The notes beneath the pieces were generated by a model, which was not told the DNA's origin, ran no database searches, and saw only the letters and a program-made list of their open reading frames with translations. Positions 6,497 through 8,540 of a stretch of DNA of 8,540 nt are shown piece by piece (the first letter of the stretch is position 1; every line of letters starts with the position of its first letter). Source of the stretch: a bacterium (GTDB taxonomy: Bacteria > JAHJDO01); the NCBI GenBank assembly GCA_023129655.1, contig JAGMBN010000048.1:1-8540 (forward strand), given 5' to 3'. The position numbers and the translations under genes were made by a program.

Positions 6497-7198
6497 TCAT
6501 ACCTCCATCTTGAATGTTATTTCTGTATATCCTATTCCAATTCTGTCATTATGTCTGAGACGATGTCTCTTTATCTCTGTCCCATTAACAACAGTTCCTC
6601 CCTTACTGACCAAATCGTAGAGAATATACCCCTCTTTTTCAGGCCTGATTTTTGCGTGAAGTCTGGATACCCTGGGCTCTTTAATCTCAATGTTACAGGT
6701 ATCGCTCCTTCCAATAAAAAATTCTTTATCAGATGGTAATTTACACTCTTCTAAAAACCCAATCTGATTTCTAGCAATTAATCTTGCAGAAGGCAGAGAG
6801 AGATTTTTTTCAACGCTGCCTTCAGGAATTTTACAAAGCAGCTCTTGTTTTCCCTCATTTCTCTTTGACCGTTCTATTTTTTCTTTAACAATAGCTATTT
6901 CTGCTTTGCCAAAACGGAATATGTAAAAAACTATCCAATAAATAAATAAAGCGCCTACTACAGGACCTATAATTGAGAAAAAGACCCCTACAGGATGCTC
7001 TATTACAAATTTTTCAATTTTGCTAACAGCAAAAACATGCCGGCAAAACACTAACACGATAAAAACGACCGAAGGGCAGATTACATCCCCCTTAATCCCC
7101 CTTCGAAGGGGGACGGTTTTGCCGCAGGCGAAATCAGGGGGATGTTCGCCCTTTCCTGAATTAAAATTTTTGGACATTTGTATTTTGTTATTTGTCAT
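6497..7198 (-). CDS. Membrane-anchored FHA-domain protein (start uncertain)
   Basis: The open frame has 233 codons. The C-terminal half is a clear forkhead-associated domain, a phosphothreonine-peptide reader: FIGRSDTCNIEI (161-172), VSRLHAKI (177-184), GYILYDLVSKGGTVVNG (190-206) and NDRIGIG (217-223). Arg164, Ser178, Arg179, His181 and Asn205 are the conserved positions. A strong hydrophobic segment at about 70-94 should anchor it in the inner membrane, followed by a charged stretch (97-118). A shorter hydrophobic run at 44-58 looks like a remnant of a signal peptide or first helix. Residues 1 to about 39 are translated from two dispersed repeats and are probably not native. GTG codons at 7055-7057 and 7049-7051 are alternative starts, but none has a ribosome binding site. 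Its binding partner is unknown, and no Ser/Thr kinase is in the window. Confidence 0.75.
   Translation of the reverse strand: MTNNKIQMSKNFNSGKGEHPPDFACGKTVPLRRGIKGDVICPSVVFIVLVFCRHVFAVSKIEKFVIEHPVGVFFSIIGPVVGALFIYWIVFYIFRFGKAEIAIVKEKIERSKRNEGKQELLCKIPEGSVEKNLSLPSARLIARNQIGFLEECKLPSDKEFFIGRSDTCNIEIKEPRVSRLHAKIRPEKEGYILYDLVSKGGTVVNGTEIKRHRLRHNDRIGIGYTEITFKMEV
6502..6506 (-). promoter_or_regulatory. Ribosome binding site that decides the dapA start
   Basis: GGAGG is 7 nt from the ATG at 6492-6494 but only 1 nt from the ATG at 6498-6500. It therefore favours the second, shorter start. It lies inside the last codons of the FHA gene, so the two genes are tightly linked. Confidence 0.8.
7083..7145. 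repeat. 63-nt GC-rich palindromic repeat in the FHA 5' region
   Basis: Terminal arms acatccccct (7083-7092) and agggggatgt (7136-7145) form a 10-bp perfect inverted repeat. Inside is an 18-bp perfect palindrome at 7096-7113 (tcccccttc/gaaggggga) and a small gcc-gca-ggc hairpin at 7121-7129. The architecture, outer stem plus two inner hairpins, parallels the unrelated element at 3427-3502. A half-copy lies at 4796-4827. In the FHA frame it reads through as residues including PLRRGIKGD, with no stop codon. Confidence 0.8.
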
Positions 7199-7201
7199 TT
7201 A
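7174..7201. repeat. Partial copy of the AT-rich repeat
   Basis: It shares acatttgtattttg (7174-7187) and gtcattta (7194-7201) with 2499-2520, in the same order and orientation. It contains the ATG (7196-7198) of the longest FHA frame, which makes that start doubtful. Confidence 0.5.
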
Positions 7202-7212
7202 GCTTTAAATAA

Positions 7213-7241
7213 ATTCTAACATACCCTATATAGCTACGCAA
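7213..7241 (-). promoter_or_regulatory. Possible sigma-70-type promoter before the FHA gene
   Basis: On the minus strand TTGCGT (7236-7241) and TAGAAT (7213-7218) are separated by exactly 17 nt. The -10 box matches the consensus at five of six bases, the -35 box only at TTG. It lies in the 58-nt gap after prfB and could start the FHA-dap-fol-pan transcript. AT-rich DNA yields such matches by chance, so this is tentative. Confidence 0.3.
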
Positions 7242-7256
7242 CATAAATAAAGCAAA

Positions 7257-8346
7257 TTACACCATCTTTAAAAATGCTTCTATAAATCTATCAATATTCC
7301 CATCCATAACCGCCTGAACATTTCCTGTTTCAATCCCAGTCCTGTGATCTTTAACAAGAGTATAGGGCTGGAATGTATACGAACGGATCTGAGAGCCCCA
7401 TTCTATTTTCTTTTTATCTTTATTGTATTCCTGCATTTCTTCTTCCTTTTTTCGCATATGGTATTCAACCAGACGCGCTTTTAGAACCTTCATCGCAGTC
7501 AACTTGTTTTTAAGCTGAGAGCGTTCATTTTGGCATTGCGTGACTATACCTGTCGGCAGATGTGTGATACGCACAGCAGAGTCAGTGGTATTGATATGCT
7601 GTCCTCCATGACCGCTTGCGCGATAAGTATCAATTCTTAGATCGCCGTCTTCAATATCAACATCAACCTCGTCCTCCACCTCTGCAATTACATCAACTGA
7701 GCAGAATGAAGTATGTCTCCTTTTGTTAGCGTCAAATGGAGATATTCGGACAAGCCTGTGCACCCCTATTTCCGAACGCAGATAGCCATACGCGTATTCA
7801 CCTTTAACTATAATCGTTACGGTTTTTATACCCGCTTCTTCACCTGCCAGAATGTCCGCGATCTCCGTTTTAAAGCCCCTTTTTTCCGCCCACTTGATAT
7901 ACATTTTTAGAAGCATCTCCACCCAGTCGCACGCCTCAGTCCCTCCCGCGCCTGAATGAATGGTCATAATAGCGTTATTTCCATCATACATACCGCTTAA
8001 AGTCAAAGTTACTTCAAATTTCTTATACTCTTCCTCAAGTTTTTCAAGCTCTGCGGCAATTTCAGAAGAGATTGAATCATCCTTCTCTGACAAGGCAAGC
8101 TCAACAAGTTCTGAAGCGTTATCTGTTTCTTTGATAAGAATATCAAGAGGAGTGATAATATCTTTTAGGATTTTAATCTGTTTTATAATACCTGCGGCTT
8201 TTTTGTTATCTGTCCAGAAGTCCGGCTTTGAAGTCTTTTCTTCTAACTGCTTTATTTCTTCAATCTTTTTTGGATAGTCAAAGATACACCTTTGCGTGAT
8301 CCAAGTTTTTTTTTAATACATCTAATCGCTGTTTTAGATGCTCCAT
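7257..8346 (-). CDS. prfB: Peptide chain release factor 2, programmed +1 frameshift
   Basis: RF2 recognises UAA and UGA stop codons and triggers peptide release on the ribosome. The product is encoded in two frames. ATG 8344-8346 opens 22 codons ending CTT (8281-8283) followed by in-frame TGA (8278-8280). A +1 shift then continues at GAC (8277-8279) to the TAA at 7257-7259. The joined protein has 362 residues against 365 in E. coli. Visible motifs are the stop-codon-reading SPF tripeptide (202-204) and the catalytic GGQ in RASGHGGQHINTTDSAVR (247-249). The N-terminal helical domain, beginning DYPKKIEEIKQLEE, lies just after the shift. AGGGG (8355-8359) is 8 nt from the ATG. A simple frame search finds only a truncated version starting at TTG 8093, which lacks the N-terminal domain. 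Expression should be autoregulated by RF2 level. Confidence 0.95.
8277..8291 (-). promoter_or_regulatory. RF2 programmed frameshift site
   Basis: On the minus strand the order is AGGTG (8287-8291), TAT, CTT, TGA, C. E. coli prfB has AGGGGG, TAT, CTT, TGA, C. The internal Shine-Dalgarno-like AGGTG is complementary to the 16S rRNA 3' end and lies the same three bases from the CUU slippery codon. Low RF2 slows termination at the UGA and favours the shift to full-length RF2. Confidence 0.93.
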
Positions 8347-8350
8347 CAAC

Positions 8351-8387
8351 TCATCCCCTAACCCCTTCTCTTGACAAAGAAGGGGAA
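8351..8387. repeat. Hairpin repeat in the prfB leader, carrying the ribosome binding site
   Basis: ccccttctct (8362-8371) pairs with aaagaagggg (8376-8385), a stem of up to 10 bp with one wobble and a 4-nt loop. The adjoining ctaacccc/tcatcccc wording is typical of dispersed elements in many genomes, from memory. The AGGGG used as the prfB ribosome binding site (8355-8359) lies at its edge. A 12-bp perfect palindrome, gggaatattccc (8383-8394), overlaps it. There is no U-tract. Confidence 0.55.
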
Positions 8388-8398
8388 TATTCCCTCTC

Positions 8399-8540
8399 TC
8401 ATTCTTTATTCAATATATCGTGAGTGCCGACTTTTCTAAGAATTCTTGTATCTCCAACCGGCATAAAAGTAATGCGATAATTTTTAGTAATGCTCATTTC
8501 CCAAATATTATCAGCCCCTTTAATCCTTTTAATTCTAAGT
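8399..8540 (-). CDS. RelE/ParE-superfamily toxin, C-terminal part (5' end outside window)
   Basis: The frame enters from the window edge and ends at TGA 8399-8401, giving the last 46 residues. The pattern GADNIWEMSITKNYRITF, followed by a short GDTRIL strand and VGTHDIL near the end, matches the C-terminal half of RelE/ParE-fold toxins of type II toxin-antitoxin systems. Those proteins typically cleave mRNA on the ribosome or inhibit gyrase. No antitoxin is visible downstream, where prfB follows after 52 nt, so a partner would have to lie beyond 8540 or be absent. The fragment is too short to name a subfamily or to show that the gene is intact. Confidence 0.7.
   Translation of the reverse strand, partial: LRIKRIKGADNIWEMSITKNYRITFMPVGDTRILRKVGTHDILNKE

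Noticed and set aside
6498..6500. ATG at 6500 as the dapA start
   Set aside because: It is only 1 nt from GGAGG. The ATG at 6492-6494 has 7-nt spacing and matches the usual DapA N-terminus.
7257..8093. prfB as a 278-residue gene starting at TTG 8093
   Set aside because: The frame continues upstream to the frameshift site, and the missing N-terminal domain is encoded there.
1..8540. CRISPR array or insertion sequence
   Set aside because: Repeats are of several types, not evenly spaced, and no transposase or cas reading frame is present.

Overview
The window is an AT-rich bacterial segment in which every convincing gene lies on the minus strand, so transcription runs from high to low coordinates. 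The order is: RelE/ParE-type toxin (3' end only), prfB with a programmed +1 frameshift, a membrane-anchored FHA protein, dapA, dapB, folK, panB, panC, ilvE, a GT9 LPS heptosyltransferase and an O-antigen ligase/polymerase-like membrane protein (5' part only). No RNA gene, CRISPR array, transposase or phage gene was seen.

The heptosyltransferase and ligase-like genes imply a Gram-negative cell with lipopolysaccharide, and dapA/dapB imply lysine and diaminopimelate synthesis. AT-rich DNA, fused biosynthetic clusters and many short palindromic repeats at gene borders would fit an uncultured Gram-negative lineage such as Candidatus Omnitrophota. That placement is a guess from style, not something the sequence proves.

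Region by region. 8399-8540 is the end of the toxin gene. 8347-8398 is a short leader with a hairpin repeat that also carries the prfB ribosome binding site. 7257-8346 is prfB, readable only through a CUU UGA C frameshift. 7199-7256 is a short gap with a possible promoter. 6497-7198 is the FHA gene, whose 5' end runs through two repeats. 4303-6494 holds dapA, dapB and folK; dapA-dapB and folK-panB are joined by ATGA-type junctions or near contact, while a repeat cluster (4796-4862) separates dapB from folK. 2572-4306 is panB and panC with a 76-nt palindromic repeat between them. 2408-2571 is an AT-rich repeat gap. 1550-2407 is ilvE, and 1-1521 holds the two cell-surface genes.

Metabolic logic: FolK is a folate enzyme, and PanB consumes methylene-tetrahydrofolate plus 2-ketoisovalerate. 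IlvE interconverts 2-ketoisovalerate and valine, and PanC finishes pantothenate from pantoate and beta-alanine. The PanE/IlvC-type ketopantoate reductase and the beta-alanine source (PanD) are not in the window. DapA and DapB carry out the first two committed steps towards diaminopimelate.

The most unusual aspect is the repeats. At least five sequence-distinct short repeat or palindromic elements sit at gene borders in 8.5 kb. Several reach into coding sequence: the last residues of DapB and of the heptosyltransferase, the start codon of the ligase-like gene, the apparent N-terminus of the FHA protein, and the ribosome binding site of prfB. Other points of note are a Thr-to-Cys change at the catalytic-triad position of DapA and an altered catalytic loop in FolK.
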